DNA of 64,000 nt from Betaproteobacteria bacterium (GCA_009921265.1 RFYV01000005.1:1-64000), one strand, 5' to 3'; shown: positions 43,965-53,883, counted from the first letter of the stretch. The notes: generated by a model not told the origin, from the sequence alone. Numbers and translations: made by a program.

Positions 43965-44851
43965 GCACTGTTATCACATCCGATATGCCTGTCTGGCGTC
44001 AATTCAACGCATTGACCAAGCCGCGCGTGATTCAGTTGATAGTGTTTTGCGCGCTCATTGGAATGGTGTTGGCGGTACCTGGTTTGCCCACGCTTGCCGA
44101 GATCAGTTTGGCCTTGTGGGCTTGCTTTGGTATTTGGTTTGTTTCGGGCGCCGCCGCCGCTTTCAATTGCATTGTTGAAAAAGCAATCGATGCTCGTATG
44201 AAGCGCACATCTTGGCGACCCACAGCAAAGGGTGAATTGAGTGATCGCGACACGCTTTTGTTTTCTGCCGTCTTGTGTTTGATTGGCTCAACCATTTTGT
44301 ATGTGATGGTCAATCCCCTCACTATGTGGCTCACCTTTGCAACGTTTGTGGGTTATGCCGTTATCTATACCGTGATATTAAAACCGCTCACGCCGCAAAA
44401 TATTGTGATTGGCGGCGCATCGGGTGCGATGCCTCCTGTGCTGGGATGGGCTGCGATGACGGGGGATGTCGGGCCTGAAGCATTGATCTTATTTTTAATT
44501 ATTTTTTTGTGGACACCCCCTCATTTTTGGGCGCTGGCACTTTATCGCGTTGAAGATTACAGAAAATCAGGGCTTCCAATGTTGCCCGTTACGCACGGCA
44601 ATGAATTTACAAGGCTGCAAGTGTTGCTTTACACATGGGTTTTATTGGCGGCTTGTTTGATGCCCTTTGTTTATCGCATGAGCGGATGGTTTTATTTAAT
44701 CAGCGCGATTATTCTGAGTTTGATGTTTTGTTATTACGCATGGAAACTTTGGAAAAATTATTCCGATTCGCTGGCTAAAAAAACATTTCGGTTTTCATTG
44801 ATTCATCTTAGTCTTTTATTTGCCGCCTTGTTGATTGATCACTATCTTTGA
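43961..44851 (+). CDS. ctaB: Protohaem IX farnesyltransferase (haem O synthase)
   Basis: The 296-residue UbiA-family membrane enzyme has the prenyl-diphosphate motif [20 protein letters not shown] near 69-88, the second motif [21 protein letters not shown], and the [20 protein letters not shown] segment typical of COX10/CyoE. It attaches the farnesyl chain to haem B. It is coupled to ctaA by ATGA. Confidence 0.96.
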   Translation: MSTVITSDMPVWRQFNALTKPRVIQLIVFCALIGMVLAVPGLPTLAEISLALWACFGIWFVSGAAAAFNCIVEKAIDARMKRTSWRPTAKGELSDRDTLLFSAVLCLIGSTILYVMVNPLTMWLTFATFVGYAVIYTVILKPLTPQNIVIGGASGAMPPVLGWAAMTGDVGPEALILFLIIFLWTPPHFWALALYRVEDYRKSGLPMLPVTHGNEFTRLQVLLYTWVLLAACLMPFVYRMSGWFYLISAIILSLMFCYYAWKLWKNYSDSLAKKTFRFSLIHLSLLFAALLIDHYL

Positions 44852-44858
44852 AAAAATC

Positions 44859-45446
44859 ATGAAACAAATCATCATTAAATTTTTAATGACCAGTCTGCTT
44901 GTGTTACTTGCATCTTGTTCGCCTAATCTGGCTTCTTTCAAGTCGATTGACCTGACTGGTGCAGACTATGCCAAAGGATTTAGTCTTCTTGATTTCAATG
45001 GTAAAAATAAAACTCTTGCTGACTTTTCTGGCAAAGTGGTGGTGGTTTTTTTTGGATACACGCAGTGTCCTGACTTTTGTCCGACAACTTTGACAGAGTT
45101 CACAGAGGTCAAGCAAAAATTGGGTTCTCAAGGCGATCGCTTGCAAGCTATTTTTATTACCGTCGATCCTGAGCGAGATCAGCCCGATTTACTCAAGGAA
45201 TACATGGGTAACTTTGATCCCACTTTTTTGGCTTTGATACCGACTCCAGAGCAACTGGAAGTTTTAGCCAAGGACTATAAAATTTATTTTAAAAAAGTAC
45301 CTGTTAAAAATAGCAAGAGCTACACCATGGATCACAGTGCAGGTACTTATATTTACGACACCTCGGGTCGATTGCGTTTGTATGCGCGCTACGGATTAGG
45401 CCCGCAGTCTATCGCCGAAGATATTGGGTTGTTGCTCAAGCAGTAA
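44859..45446 (+). CDS. SCO1/SenC-family copper chaperone lipoprotein
   Basis: From ATG 44859 the protein has 195 residues. A lipobox LASC places the lipidated Cys at residue 20. The SCO domain has the copper ligands Cys70 and Cys74 (CPDFCP) and His159 (TMDHSAG). It would deliver copper to CuA of subunit II. The upstream part of the frame (to 44835) overlaps ctaB and lacks a usual start codon. It ends five bases from the convergent rpoH gene. Confidence 0.93.
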   Translation: MKQIIIKFLMTSLLVLLASCSPNLASFKSIDLTGADYAKGFSLLDFNGKNKTLADFSGKVVVVFFGYTQCPDFCPTTLTEFTEVKQKLGSQGDRLQAIFITVDPERDQPDLLKEYMGNFDPTFLALIPTPEQLEVLAKDYKIYFKKVPVKNSKSYTMDHSAGTYIYDTSGRLRLYARYGLGPQSIAEDIGLLLKQ

Positions 45447-45450
45447 CAAA

Positions 45451-46389
45451 TCAGGCGTAATGCGCCAAAGTCGCTTTCATTTTTTTCATGGCCGCAACTT
45501 CGATTTGACGAACACGTTCTGCGCTGATGCCGTATTCATCGGCTAATTCATGCAGTGTCAGGCCGCCAGATCCGTCGTCGTTGACTTTGAGCCAACGCTC
45601 TTCAACAATGCGTCGGCTTCTTTCATCGAGCACATTGAGAGCGGCCGCAATTCCATCGGTGGACATGACGTCGTGGCGATGCGATTCAATCATTGCGGTG
45701 GGCTCATGATGCGTGTCGGTTAAATAAGCAATGGGTCCGTAACTTTCTTCTCCGTCGTCAGAAGGCGAAGGGTCAAGCATGACATCACCGCCCGACATGC
45801 GAGTTTCCATTTCCATCACTTCTTCACGTTTGACGTTAAGGCTTTGAGCGACAGATGAAATTTGATCTTCGGTGAGTCGGTCGCGATAGGTTTGAACGTC
45901 TAATGAATCGGTATCGGACTTGAGTTCTTGTTTGAGCGAGCGCAAATTAAAAAATAATTTGCGTTGCGCCTTGGTAGTGGCTACCTTGACCATGCGCCAA
46001 TTTTTGAGAATGTATTCGTGAATTTCTGCTTTGATCCAGTGCATGGCGTAACTCACCAAACGCACGCCTTGCTCGGGGTCAAAACGCTTGACGGCTTTCA
46101 TCAAACCGATATTGCCTTCTTGAATCAAGTCTGCATGAGGTAATCCGTAGCCTAAATATTGACGCGAAATAGAAACCACCAAACGCAGATGCGACATGAT
46201 CAATTGACCCGCGGCTTCTAAATCATTGCTGTTTTTGAGGGAGCGTGCCAACTTTTGTTCTTGCTCAAGCGTGAGCATGGGCATGCGATTGACGGCTGAT
46301 ATATAGGCGTCAATATTGCCCAACGGTGGTAGAAGGCTCCAGGAAGAGGCAGCTAATGAATTGTTTTTTGCCAATGTTAAGGTGGTCAT
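45451..46389 (-). CDS. rpoH: RNA polymerase heat-shock sigma factor RpoH (sigma-32)
   Basis: The protein has 312 residues from ATG 46389, with AGGAG before it. Region 2 contains SHLRLVVSISRQYLGYGLPHADLIQEGN; the RpoH box QRKLFFNLR is at 142-150, which separates it from the vegetative sigma. Region 4 ends with ADEYGISAERVRQIE. It directs RNA polymerase to heat-shock promoters. A perfect CIRCE operator lies 32 bases upstream, which predicts repression by HrcA in addition to the usual control of RpoH stability. Confidence 0.95.
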   Translation of the reverse strand: MTTLTLAKNNSLAASSWSLLPPLGNIDAYISAVNRMPMLTLEQEQKLARSLKNSNDLEAAGQLIMSHLRLVVSISRQYLGYGLPHADLIQEGNIGLMKAVKRFDPEQGVRLVSYAMHWIKAEIHEYILKNWRMVKVATTKAQRKLFFNLRSLKQELKSDTDSLDVQTYRDRLTEDQISSVAQSLNVKREEVMEMETRMSGGDVMLDPSPSDDGEESYGPIAYLTDTHHEPTAMIESHRHDVMSTDGIAAALNVLDERSRRIVEERWLKVNDDGSGGLTLHELADEYGISAERVRQIEVAAMKKMKATLAHYA

Positions 46390-46421
46390 AAAAGTACTCC
46401 TTTTGTGCTCAAGAAACCATT

Positions 46422-46448
46422 TTAGCACTCTTGGGGTGGGAGTGCTAA
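46422..46448. promoter_or_regulatory. CIRCE element (HrcA operator) upstream of rpoH
   Basis: The sequence TTAGCACTC (46422-46430), nine bases, GAGTGCTAA (46440-46448) is an exact match to the CIRCE consensus inverted repeat with the standard 9-base spacer. CIRCE is the operator of the HrcA heat-shock repressor. It ends 32 bases from the rpoH start codon, in the position expected for a promoter-blocking site. Confidence 0.9.
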
Positions 46449-46491
46449 AATTCTATCAAATACTAGGGTTTTTACCAGTTTTAGTGGTTTT

Positions 46492-47487
46492 TTAGCTATC
46501 GAGCTCAATTTGCTTGTCTTTTGCCAATTTGGTCCAGCGCGCAATATCTGCACGCATAAATTGGGCAAAAGCATCTGAAGTCATTGGCATAGGCTCGACT
46601 GCTTCAACTGACAATTTTTCTCTTAAATCAGGCGCTTTGAGGATGGTGGTAAGACTTTCATTGAGCTGTTTGACTATAGCAGGAGGCATGCCAGCAGGCC
46701 CGACAACGCCGTACCACTGCATGGCGTCAAAGCCTTTGAAGCCGAGTTCATCCAAAGAGGGCAGCTCTTTGACCTGGGGGTGACGTTGCATGCCCGTGAC
46801 GGCAAGCGCCCTAACCCTTCCCGAGCGAATGTAGGGCATGGCTGCAGCGAGGCCTGGAAACATCGCCTGCGTTTGCCCCGCAATCACATCGGTAAAAGCG
46901 GGAGCGATGCCACGATAGGGAATATGAACCATGAAACTGTTGACTTGTTGTTTAAACAATTCCATGGTGAGATGTGTGAGCGAGCCTTGTCCTGCAGATC
47001 CATAACTGAGTTTGCCTTGATTTTTTTTCAAGTAACTTAAAAATTGTGAAAAATCTTGCGCAGGAATATTGGCATTGATTACCAATACATTGGGTGTGCC
47101 ACCGATCATTCCAATGGGTGAGAAATCTTTGATGGCGTCATAGGGCAAATTGCGCCTTGTGGCGGGACTGGTGCCGTGTGTGGCCACATAACCTTGCATC
47201 AGCGTATAACCATCGGGTACGGACTTGGCTGTGTTTTGACACGCAATCACCCCACCTCCGCCGCCTTGGTTGTCAACGACGATGCTTTGTCCTAATACGC
47301 GGGACCATCTTTCACAAACGGTGCGTGCCACCATGTCACTACCACCACCTGCAGCAACGGGCACGATGTAGCGCAGAGGTTTTTGAGGAAAGACTGTTTG
47401 TGCATTTAAAAAAGGCATGGCCACCACCGATGAAGAAATCATCGCTGATTGAAATAATCGACGCTTGGTGATCAACATATTTTTCAT
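46492..47487 (-). CDS. Bug-family (TctC-like) periplasmic substrate-binding protein
   Basis: The 331-residue protein has an export signal with a KRRLF sequence before a hydrophobic stretch ending near NAQ (30), followed by the Bug family pattern FPQKPLRYIVPVAAGGGSDMVAR and later GYVATHGTSPATRRNLPYD and GPAGMPPAIVKQLN. Bug proteins bind carboxylates, often without an adjacent TctA/TctB transporter, as here. The ligand is unknown. It lies between rpoH and ftsY on the same strand. Confidence 0.9.
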   Translation of the reverse strand: MKNMLITKRRLFQSAMISSSVVAMPFLNAQTVFPQKPLRYIVPVAAGGGSDMVARTVCERWSRVLGQSIVVDNQGGGGGVIACQNTAKSVPDGYTLMQGYVATHGTSPATRRNLPYDAIKDFSPIGMIGGTPNVLVINANIPAQDFSQFLSYLKKNQGKLSYGSAGQGSLTHLTMELFKQQVNSFMVHIPYRGIAPAFTDVIAGQTQAMFPGLAAAMPYIRSGRVRALAVTGMQRHPQVKELPSLDELGFKGFDAMQWYGVVGPAGMPPAIVKQLNESLTTILKAPDLREKLSVEAVEPMPMTSDAFAQFMRADIARWTKLAKDKQIELDS

Positions 47488-47498
47488 AACAACCTTGG

Positions 47499-48488
47499 TT
47501 AACTATCGAGCAGCGCTTGCGCAAATTCTTGAGCGTCAAAGCTTTGCAAGTCTTCTAACTTTTCGCCCACACCAATAAAATAAACAGGAATCGATTGACC
47601 GCCATTTTTAATGCGCTCAAGCCCCCACAGCGCAATCGCAGCCAACACACCACCTTTGGCGGTTCCATCCAGTTTGGTCACAATCAAACCCGTGAGACCT
47701 AAGTATTCATCAAATATTTTGACTTGACTCAGTGCATTTTGACCTGTGTTGCCGTCAATCACCAAAATAATTTCGTGTGGCGATGTGTTGTCTGCTTTTT
47801 GAACGACACGTTTTATTTTTTTTAATTCATCCATCAGATGTAATTGTGAAGGCAGTCGACCTGCCGTGTCCACAATCACTACATCGCGCCCACGTGCTTT
47901 GCCTGCGCTTACTGCATCAAAGCTTACTGCCGCAGGGTCGCCATCTGCTTGGCTCACAATATCAACGCGGTTGCGATCAGCCCACACCAACAATTGCTCG
48001 CGAGCAGCGGCGCGAAATGTATCTGCAGCAGCCAACAAAACACTGGTGCCCGAATCTGAAAGATGTTTGGTGAGTTTGCCAATTGAAGTTGTTTTGCCAG
48101 CGCCATTGACCCCCGCCACCATGATCACAGTGGGATGGTGTTGACCGATACTTAAATTTTTTTGCAAGGTCAAAAATAAATTAGTCAGCACTTCTTCTAG
48201 TAATTTCTTGACCTGAATGGGATCGGTTGCTTGTGTAGTTTTTACTTTATCTTTTAAATGTTCAAGCACATATGAAGTTGCGCCAACGCCCGCATCCGAC
48301 ATCAGTAATGCACTTTCGAGTTCTTCATACAAGGCATCATCAATTTGTGTACCAGTAAAAAGCGTGGTGATATTTTTTCCGGTGCGCGAAAGTCCCTTGC
48401 GAAGTTGAGCAAACCAATTTTTGCGAGGGCTGTCTGAGACTGATTCGCCGGACGGTGCTGGGGTCTTTTTCTTAAAGAAATTGAACAT
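47499..48488 (-). CDS. ftsY: Signal recognition particle receptor FtsY
   Basis: The 329-residue protein has a short N-terminal A domain (MFNFFKKK...) and complete NG GTPase domains: GVNGAGKTTSIGKL, the insertion-box DTFRAAAREQL, DTAGRLPSQ and TKLDGTAKGG. The short A domain is usual in this order. FtsY docks SRP-ribosome complexes at the inner membrane. It is divergent from the M16 peptidase pair. Confidence 0.96.
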   Translation of the reverse strand: MFNFFKKKTPAPSGESVSDSPRKNWFAQLRKGLSRTGKNITTLFTGTQIDDALYEELESALLMSDAGVGATSYVLEHLKDKVKTTQATDPIQVKKLLEEVLTNLFLTLQKNLSIGQHHPTVIMVAGVNGAGKTTSIGKLTKHLSDSGTSVLLAAADTFRAAAREQLLVWADRNRVDIVSQADGDPAAVSFDAVSAGKARGRDVVIVDTAGRLPSQLHLMDELKKIKRVVQKADNTSPHEIILVIDGNTGQNALSQVKIFDEYLGLTGLIVTKLDGTAKGGVLAAIALWGLERIKNGGQSIPVYFIGVGEKLEDLQSFDAQEFAQALLDS

Positions 48489-48552
48489 GAACCAAGTGTT
48501 TCTAAAATGAGGGGGTTCCGTGCGGTTTGCAGGGTTTAAACAAAGCTATTCT

Positions 48553-49980
48553 ATGAAACCTTATTTTCTCTTGATTCGCTCAATTTTGCGAAATATTTCC
48601 GTGCTTTTATGTGTCGTATCGATGGGGTCGCCTGCTTATTCACAAAATCAGACGTCGGTTGAAAGTCACACGCTCCCCAATGGCCTGACTTTGCTCATCA
48701 AACCCGATCGTCGAGCGCCCACGGCCGTTCATATGTTGTGGGTCAGAGTTGGCTCCATGGACGAGGTGGACGGTAGTTCGGGCTTGGCTCATATGCTCGA
48801 GCATATGTTATTCAAAGGAACGCCCACCGTCAAGGCGGGTGAGTTTTCAAGACGTGTCGCAGCTTTGGGGGGGCGAGAAAATGCGTTCACCAGCAAAGAT
48901 TACACCGGTTACTTTCAGCAAATACCCACAAAAAAATTACCTGATGTGATGCGTTTAGAGTCAGATCGATTCACCAACAACCAATGGCCCGATGAAGAGT
49001 TTGTCAAAGAACTCGAAGTCGTTAAAGAAGAGCGACGTATGCGCACCGAAGATCAACCGCATTCAATGTTGTATGAACAACTCAGTGCGGTTCAATATGC
49101 GGCCTCTCCTTACCGACGACCGATTGTGGGCTGGATGAGTGATCTCGATTCGATGAAGCCACAAGACGCGCGAGATTTTTATAAGCGTTGGTATGTACCG
49201 TCCAATGCTGTGGTTGTGGTGGTTGGCGATGTTGATCCTGTTCAAGTCAAGCAATGGACTAATCAGTTTTATGGCGTCATTCCATCGGGTGTTGTGCCAG
49301 ATCGCAAACCACGAATCGAACCCGAGCAAAAAGGATTGCGCAGATTGTGGGTCAAGGCAGCTGCCGATCAATCCTACGTATCCTTGTCCTTTAAAACACC
49401 TGCCTTTACAGGATTTAACGTCAGTCCAAATAATCAAGACGCATTGGCTTTGACTGTATTGGCTGCAGTGTTGGATGGATACAGTGGTGCACGATTAGAT
49501 CGAACCTTGACGCAAGGCGAGCAACGGTTGGCAGATAGTGCGGGCGCGTCGTTTGGTTTTAGTGGTCGAGGTCCTCAAACATTTACATTGGACGGTGTAC
49601 CTGCGGCAGGAAAAACACCCGAGCAACTCGAAGCCGCATTGCGACAACAAATCACTCGTATTGCCAAAGAGGGCGTTACAGTGTCTGAGCTCAATCGTGT
49701 GAAAGCGCAATGGGTGGCCTCATCTGTTTACAAACGCGACTCTTTATTTAATCAAGCGCGCGAATTGGGTACTTATTGGATTGAAGGTTTACCTTTAGAC
49801 ACAGGCGAAAAAATCATTGAATCTTTACGCGCGGTGACACCTGAACAAGTCAAACAAGTCGCACAAACTTATTTTGGAGATGATGCGTTAACCATTGCGC
49901 ATTTGATTCCCACTGGAAAATCACAGGCCGATCCTAAAAAACCAACGAGTAATGCGCGTCAGGCGGAGAGCACACGATGA
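48553..49980 (+). CDS. M16-family zinc peptidase, catalytic subunit
   Basis: From ATG 48553 the protein has 475 residues with a signal peptide ending near AYSQ (31). The inverted zinc motif HMLEH is at 80-84 with the distal Glu in ELEVVKEERRM. M16B peptidases work as dimers of a catalytic and a non-catalytic chain; the second chain is encoded immediately downstream with an ATGA overlap. The pair is periplasmic and probably degrades short peptides. The frame is open to 48520, but the signal peptide supports ATG 48553. Confidence 0.9.
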   Translation: MKPYFLLIRSILRNISVLLCVVSMGSPAYSQNQTSVESHTLPNGLTLLIKPDRRAPTAVHMLWVRVGSMDEVDGSSGLAHMLEHMLFKGTPTVKAGEFSRRVAALGGRENAFTSKDYTGYFQQIPTKKLPDVMRLESDRFTNNQWPDEEFVKELEVVKEERRMRTEDQPHSMLYEQLSAVQYAASPYRRPIVGWMSDLDSMKPQDARDFYKRWYVPSNAVVVVVGDVDPVQVKQWTNQFYGVIPSGVVPDRKPRIEPEQKGLRRLWVKAAADQSYVSLSFKTPAFTGFNVSPNNQDALALTVLAAVLDGYSGARLDRTLTQGEQRLADSAGASFGFSGRGPQTFTLDGVPAAGKTPEQLEAALRQQITRIAKEGVTVSELNRVKAQWVASSVYKRDSLFNQARELGTYWIEGLPLDTGEKIIESLRAVTPEQVKQVAQTYFGDDALTIAHLIPTGKSQADPKKPTSNARQAESTR

Positions 49981-51305
49981 AAAAAATTCAAATTTTATGG
50001 TTTTTTGTTTTGTGCCATTTCCTTACCATGTCGCAAGCGGCGATACCTATTGAAACATGGACGATGTCCAACGGCGCTAAAGTATTTTTGATTTCATCGC
50101 CTGCATTGCCCATGGTCGATATTCAAATTGATTTTGACGGAGGCTCTCGGCGCGACCCTGAGACACAACAAGGCTTGGCGCAAGCAACAGCTTCAATGAT
50201 TAGCAAAGGCGTACGTGCAAAAGGCAATCAACCCGCGTTGGATGAAAATGGAATTGGTGAGGCTTGGGCCGATTTTGGCGCTTCATTTTCTGCCTCTGCA
50301 ACGTCAGACCGAATAAGTTTTGTATTGCGCAGTTTGACTTCACCCGATTTATTGGACGGTGCAATTGCGTTGGCTGCGCGCTTGCTGGCGCAACCCACCA
50401 TGCCCGCCGATATTTGGAAAACAGAAAGAGATCGTTGGATTGCATCCATCAAAGAGGCCAATACCAAGCCCGCACAGGTAGCAAGTCGTGCTTATGAAAA
50501 ACAAGTGTTTGGCAACCATCCATATGGCTATGAGGCCGATGCACAAAACTTAAATCGATTACAGGCAAGTGATTTATTAAATTTTCATCGCGTGCATGTT
50601 CAAGCCTGTCGTGCGCATGTGAGCTTGGTGGGTGCGCTCAATAAAGCGCAAGCGCAAGCGCGTGTGGCGCAATTGCTTTCTTTGTTGCCTGCTAGCAATG
50701 TATGCGCGCCTTTACCAACCTTGCCTGAGGTTCAAACATTAAAAGCCTCTAACGAGCAGTTGATTGCATTTGAATCGGCGCAAGCGCATGTATTGATCGG
50801 ACAGCCAGGTATCAAACGCAATAGTCCTGATTTTTTTGCTTTAACAGTTGGCAACTATGTGTTGGGAGGCGGTGGTTTTGTGTCACGCCTGACTGAGCAA
50901 GTGCGTGAAAAGCGTGGATTGAGTTATAGCGTTTACAGTTATTTTTCTCCTGCACGTCACGCGGGTTCGTTCACCATTGGTTTACAAACAAGACCCGATC
51001 AGGCCAAGCAAGCCATAGAAATAGCCAAATCGGTGTTGCAAGATTTTGTAAGAGATGGGCCAACACCCGCAGAACTTCAAGCAGCTAAAGATAATTTGAT
51101 CGGTGGATTTGCCTTGCGAATCGATAGCAACAAAAAATTATTGGACAACATCGCTAGCATTTCATGGAATGGATTACCGCTTGATTATTTGGAGACGTGG
51201 ACTCAACAAATTGAGAAGCTTACAGTTGAGCAAGTCAAGGATGCATTTTCAAGAACGCTGCAACCCGATCGTATGGTGACGGTCGTTGTTGGAGGAAAGT
51301 TTTGA
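49977..51305 (+). CDS. M16-family peptidase-like protein, non-catalytic partner
   Basis: The 442-residue protein has a signal peptide ending near SQAA (22) and two M16 domains. At the place of HxxEH it reads GLAQATASM, so no zinc can be bound. The substrate-binding Arg/Tyr region is intact in REKRGLSYSVYSYFSP near 304-319. This is the usual division of labour in M16B heterodimers. Coupled to the catalytic gene by ATGA and to rsmD by a TTGA overlap. Confidence 0.9.
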   Translation: MKKIQILWFFVLCHFLTMSQAAIPIETWTMSNGAKVFLISSPALPMVDIQIDFDGGSRRDPETQQGLAQATASMISKGVRAKGNQPALDENGIGEAWADFGASFSASATSDRISFVLRSLTSPDLLDGAIALAARLLAQPTMPADIWKTERDRWIASIKEANTKPAQVASRAYEKQVFGNHPYGYEADAQNLNRLQASDLLNFHRVHVQACRAHVSLVGALNKAQAQARVAQLLSLLPASNVCAPLPTLPEVQTLKASNEQLIAFESAQAHVLIGQPGIKRNSPDFFALTVGNYVLGGGGFVSRLTEQVREKRGLSYSVYSYFSPARHAGSFTIGLQTRPDQAKQAIEIAKSVLQDFVRDGPTPAELQAAKDNLIGGFALRIDSNKKLLDNIASISWNGLPLDYLETWTQQIEKLTVEQVKDAFSRTLQPDRMVTVVVGGKF

Positions 51306-51859
51306 AACCTGGGCGTGTTCGCATCATTGGGGGGTTATGGAAGCGAAGTCTGATTCGTGTTGCCGATTTTCCAGGTCTGCGCCCCTCGCCTGATCGTGTG
51401 CGAGAAACATTATTTAATTGGTTGGGTCAAGACCTCACGCGTTGGCGTTGTGTGGATGCGTTTGCTGGAACGGGCGCGCTGGGTATCGAAGCAGCCTCAC
51501 GAGGGTCGGAGCGTGTTGTTTTGGTCGAAAAAAATAGCGCCTTGGTTGATCAACTCAAAAAAATACAAAAACAATTGAATGCGCAAGCCTTGGATATTAT
51601 TCGTGGCGATGGACTGAATTATTTGAATCAATTGCCAGCGGGTCTTTCTGACTTGATTTTTTTGGACCCGCCTTTTGACAGTGATTTATATGCATCGGCT
51701 TTACAAGCGTCTGCAATAGCCATTCAAGCGCAAGGATTTATTTATTTAGAAGCTGCCAAGAAATGGTCAGAGGCTGAATTGGCTGGTTTTGGGCTTTGTA
51801 CCTATCGACACCTCAAGGCAGGTGCGGTTCATGCACACTTGCTCAAGCTGGTTGCATAA
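51302..51859 (+). CDS. rsmD: 16S rRNA m2G966 methyltransferase RsmD
   Basis: The 185-residue protein has an N-terminal RIIGGLWKR and LRPSPDRVRETLFNWLG, SAM motif I DAFAGTGALGIEAASRG near 53-69 and the catalytic LIFLDPPF near 117-124. It methylates G966 of 16S rRNA. The start TTG 51302 overlaps the M16 stop by TTGA. rsmD followed by coaD is a common bacterial neighbourhood. Confidence 0.94.
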   Translation: MKPGRVRIIGGLWKRSLIRVADFPGLRPSPDRVRETLFNWLGQDLTRWRCVDAFAGTGALGIEAASRGSERVVLVEKNSALVDQLKKIQKQLNAQALDIIRGDGLNYLNQLPAGLSDLIFLDPPFDSDLYASALQASAIAIQAQGFIYLEAAKKWSEAELAGFGLCTYRHLKAGAVHAHLLKLVA

Positions 51860-51899
51860 TTGGGTTTGTCGTTCGTTTTGAATTATTGAAGGACTCACC

Positions 51900-52385
51900 A
51901 TGACCAAGCCCATCATCGCTATTTACCCCGGCACCTTTGATCCCATTACCTTGGGTCATGAAGATATTGTTCGCCGTGCTTCGCGTTTGTTTGATCAGGT
52001 GATTATTGCTGTGGCAGAAGCACATCACAAAAAAACCATGTTTAATTTGGAAGAGCGTAAAACCATGACAAAAGAGGCTTTAAAAGATTGCCCCAATGTG
52101 GTGGTGGAATCTTTTACAGGATTGGTTTCTGACTTTGCACTGGCTAAGGGGGCGCAAACCATGGTGCGTGGAGTGCGATCCATGACGGACTTTGAATATG
52201 AATTTCAATTGGCGGGGATGAATCGCCGCTTGGTCTCACACATCGACACCGTATTTTTAAACACGGTTGATGTGTACCAATGCATTTCAAGCACTTTGGT
52301 TCGTGAAATTGCAGTGCTCGGTGGCGATGTGGCGCAATTTGTATCGCCAGGTGTTTACGCCCGGCTTCAATCCAAAAAAGCGTGA
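51900..52385 (+). CDS. coaD: Phosphopantetheine adenylyltransferase
   Basis: The 161-residue protein has the nucleotidyltransferase motifs YPGTFDPITLGHEDIV near 9-24 (TxGH) and CISSTLVREIAVLGGD near 127-142 (ISSTxxR). The length equals that of E. coli CoaD. It catalyses the fourth step of coenzyme A synthesis. GAAGGA lies ten bases before ATG 51900. It ends four bases from the convergent peptide-transporter receptor gene. Confidence 0.96.
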   Translation: MTKPIIAIYPGTFDPITLGHEDIVRRASRLFDQVIIAVAEAHHKKTMFNLEERKTMTKEALKDCPNVVVESFTGLVSDFALAKGAQTMVRGVRSMTDFEYEFQLAGMNRRLVSHIDTVFLNTVDVYQCISSTLVREIAVLGGDVAQFVSPGVYARLQSKKA

Positions 52386-52389
52386 GTTT

Positions 52390-53883
52390 TTAACTCCAGC
52401 GTAAAGCGGACAAGTCGTTGACAAAGATGGGCATGTCTTTCCAAAGACCTGTAAGACCTTTCCTAGCAACCGTGAGCCATTGCGGTTGATACAAAAATGC
52501 ATGCACCGCATCTTGTGCAAGCATTTTTTGTGCATCACCTAAATATTTAACGCGATCGCTCATGCGTGGTGCATTGTTGATCTTGTCAAACAATTCATTA
52601 AATTTGGATGATTCATAACCCCAGTAGTAACCCGATTTGGCAAAGTTGCCTAAGTCAAAGGGTTCGACGTGCGAGATGATGGTCATGTCGTAATTTTTAT
52701 TGTTGTAGACGCCGCTAAGCCATTGCGCCCATTCGACGTTTTGTAACTTGGCGATGATGCCAATTTTGGCCAACTGCGAGGCAATGACTTCTCCGCCTTG
52801 TCTGGCATAAGGTGGTGGCGGCAAAATCAAACTCACTTCGAGAGGCGTTTTGATTCCGGCCTCGGCGAGTAAGGATTTGGCTTTGTCTACATTGAATGGA
52901 TTGACACTGGTGGTATCCACAAAGCCCAATGCGCCAGGCACATAGTGACTTCCAATGGGGACGCCTAATCCATCTGCAGCGCCCGCAATCACTGCATTGC
53001 GATCAATGGCGGCGCTGATGGCGCGACGCACGCGCACATCGTCAAAAGGTTTTTTCTTGTTGTTGAGTGCCAAAATAGTTTTTGCGCGAGAACCATTTTG
53101 AATGATTTGAAATCGATTGGCCGATTTGAGCGTATCTAAACTACGAGCAGCAGCCACGCGTGGAAACGCATCAACATCGCCTGACAAAAGTGCTGCAACT
53201 TGAGCCGCAGGATCAGAAATAAATTTGAAGGTGGTTTTTTTAATGGCAACAGATGCTGCTGATCTGTGACCGTCCCAACGATTGAGAATAAGGGATGAGC
53301 CTTTGACCCAATTGCCCAATTGATAGGGGCCAGTGCCAATGGGTTGCGTTGCATTGGAGGCCGCGCTGACAGGCTCCACAATAATGGCAGTGGCCTGCCC
53401 CATTAAAAATAAAAAATCAGGATCGATTTGTTTATTGATGACGACAACAGTGTAGTCATCGACTGCAACAACTGCTTCCATTCCCGCAAATGTGCGTTTG
53501 TCTTTGTTGGTGCTGGTGGTCGATGTGGCGCGCTCAAAAGAGTATTTGACCGCTTTGGCATTGAAGGGTTCGCCATTGTGAAATTTGACATTGCGGCGAA
53601 GTTTGAATGTGTAGGTTTTGAGGTCGGGTGAAACTTCCCATTTTTCGGCGAGCAGTGGAGAAACACTGCCGTCTGAATTGATTTTGGTTAAGGTTTCAAA
53701 AATGTTGTAATGAGTGATTTCGGCAATGGCAGATGCAGCACCTGCGGTGGGATCAAGGCCTGGCGGCTCGAGAGTCATCGCCAAGATAACCGAGTCTTTT
53801 TTGGATTGCGATAGTGCAGCTAATGGCATGGTTTGTAATGCGCCTGTGGTTGCAGCAAGAAAGGCAAAGTCACGTCTTTTCAT
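52390..53883 (-). CDS. Family 5 peptide-type ABC substrate-binding protein
   Basis: The 497-residue protein has an export signal (MKRRDFAFLAATTGALQTMPLAALS) with a KRRDF start that could use the Tat route, and an SBP_bac_5 fold: YNIFETLTKINSDGSVSPLL, YTFKLRRNVKFHNGEPFNAK and the C-terminal VHAFLYQPQW. It is the last gene of the five-gene ABC operon starting at 57.5 kb. Ligands of this family include di- and oligopeptides, glutathione and opines; none can be assigned. Confidence 0.9.
   Translation of the reverse strand: MKRRDFAFLAATTGALQTMPLAALSQSKKDSVILAMTLEPPGLDPTAGAASAIAEITHYNIFETLTKINSDGSVSPLLAEKWEVSPDLKTYTFKLRRNVKFHNGEPFNAKAVKYSFERATSTTSTNKDKRTFAGMEAVVAVDDYTVVVINKQIDPDFLFLMGQATAIIVEPVSAASNATQPIGTGPYQLGNWVKGSSLILNRWDGHRSAASVAIKKTTFKFISDPAAQVAALLSGDVDAFPRVAAARSLDTLKSANRFQIIQNGSRAKTILALNNKKKPFDDVRVRRAISAAIDRNAVIAGAADGLGVPIGSHYVPGALGFVDTTSVNPFNVDKAKSLLAEAGIKTPLEVSLILPPPPYARQGGEVIASQLAKIGIIAKLQNVEWAQWLSGVYNNKNYDMTIISHVEPFDLGNFAKSGYYWGYESSKFNELFDKINNAPRMSDRVKYLGDAQKMLAQDAVHAFLYQPQWLTVARKGLTGLWKDMPIFVNDLSALRWS

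Noticed and set aside
49977-51305. Treating the second M16 gene as a decaying peptidase because HxxEH is missing
   Set aside because: The frame is intact, the Arg/Tyr substrate region is kept, and non-catalytic partners are normal in M16B heterodimers.
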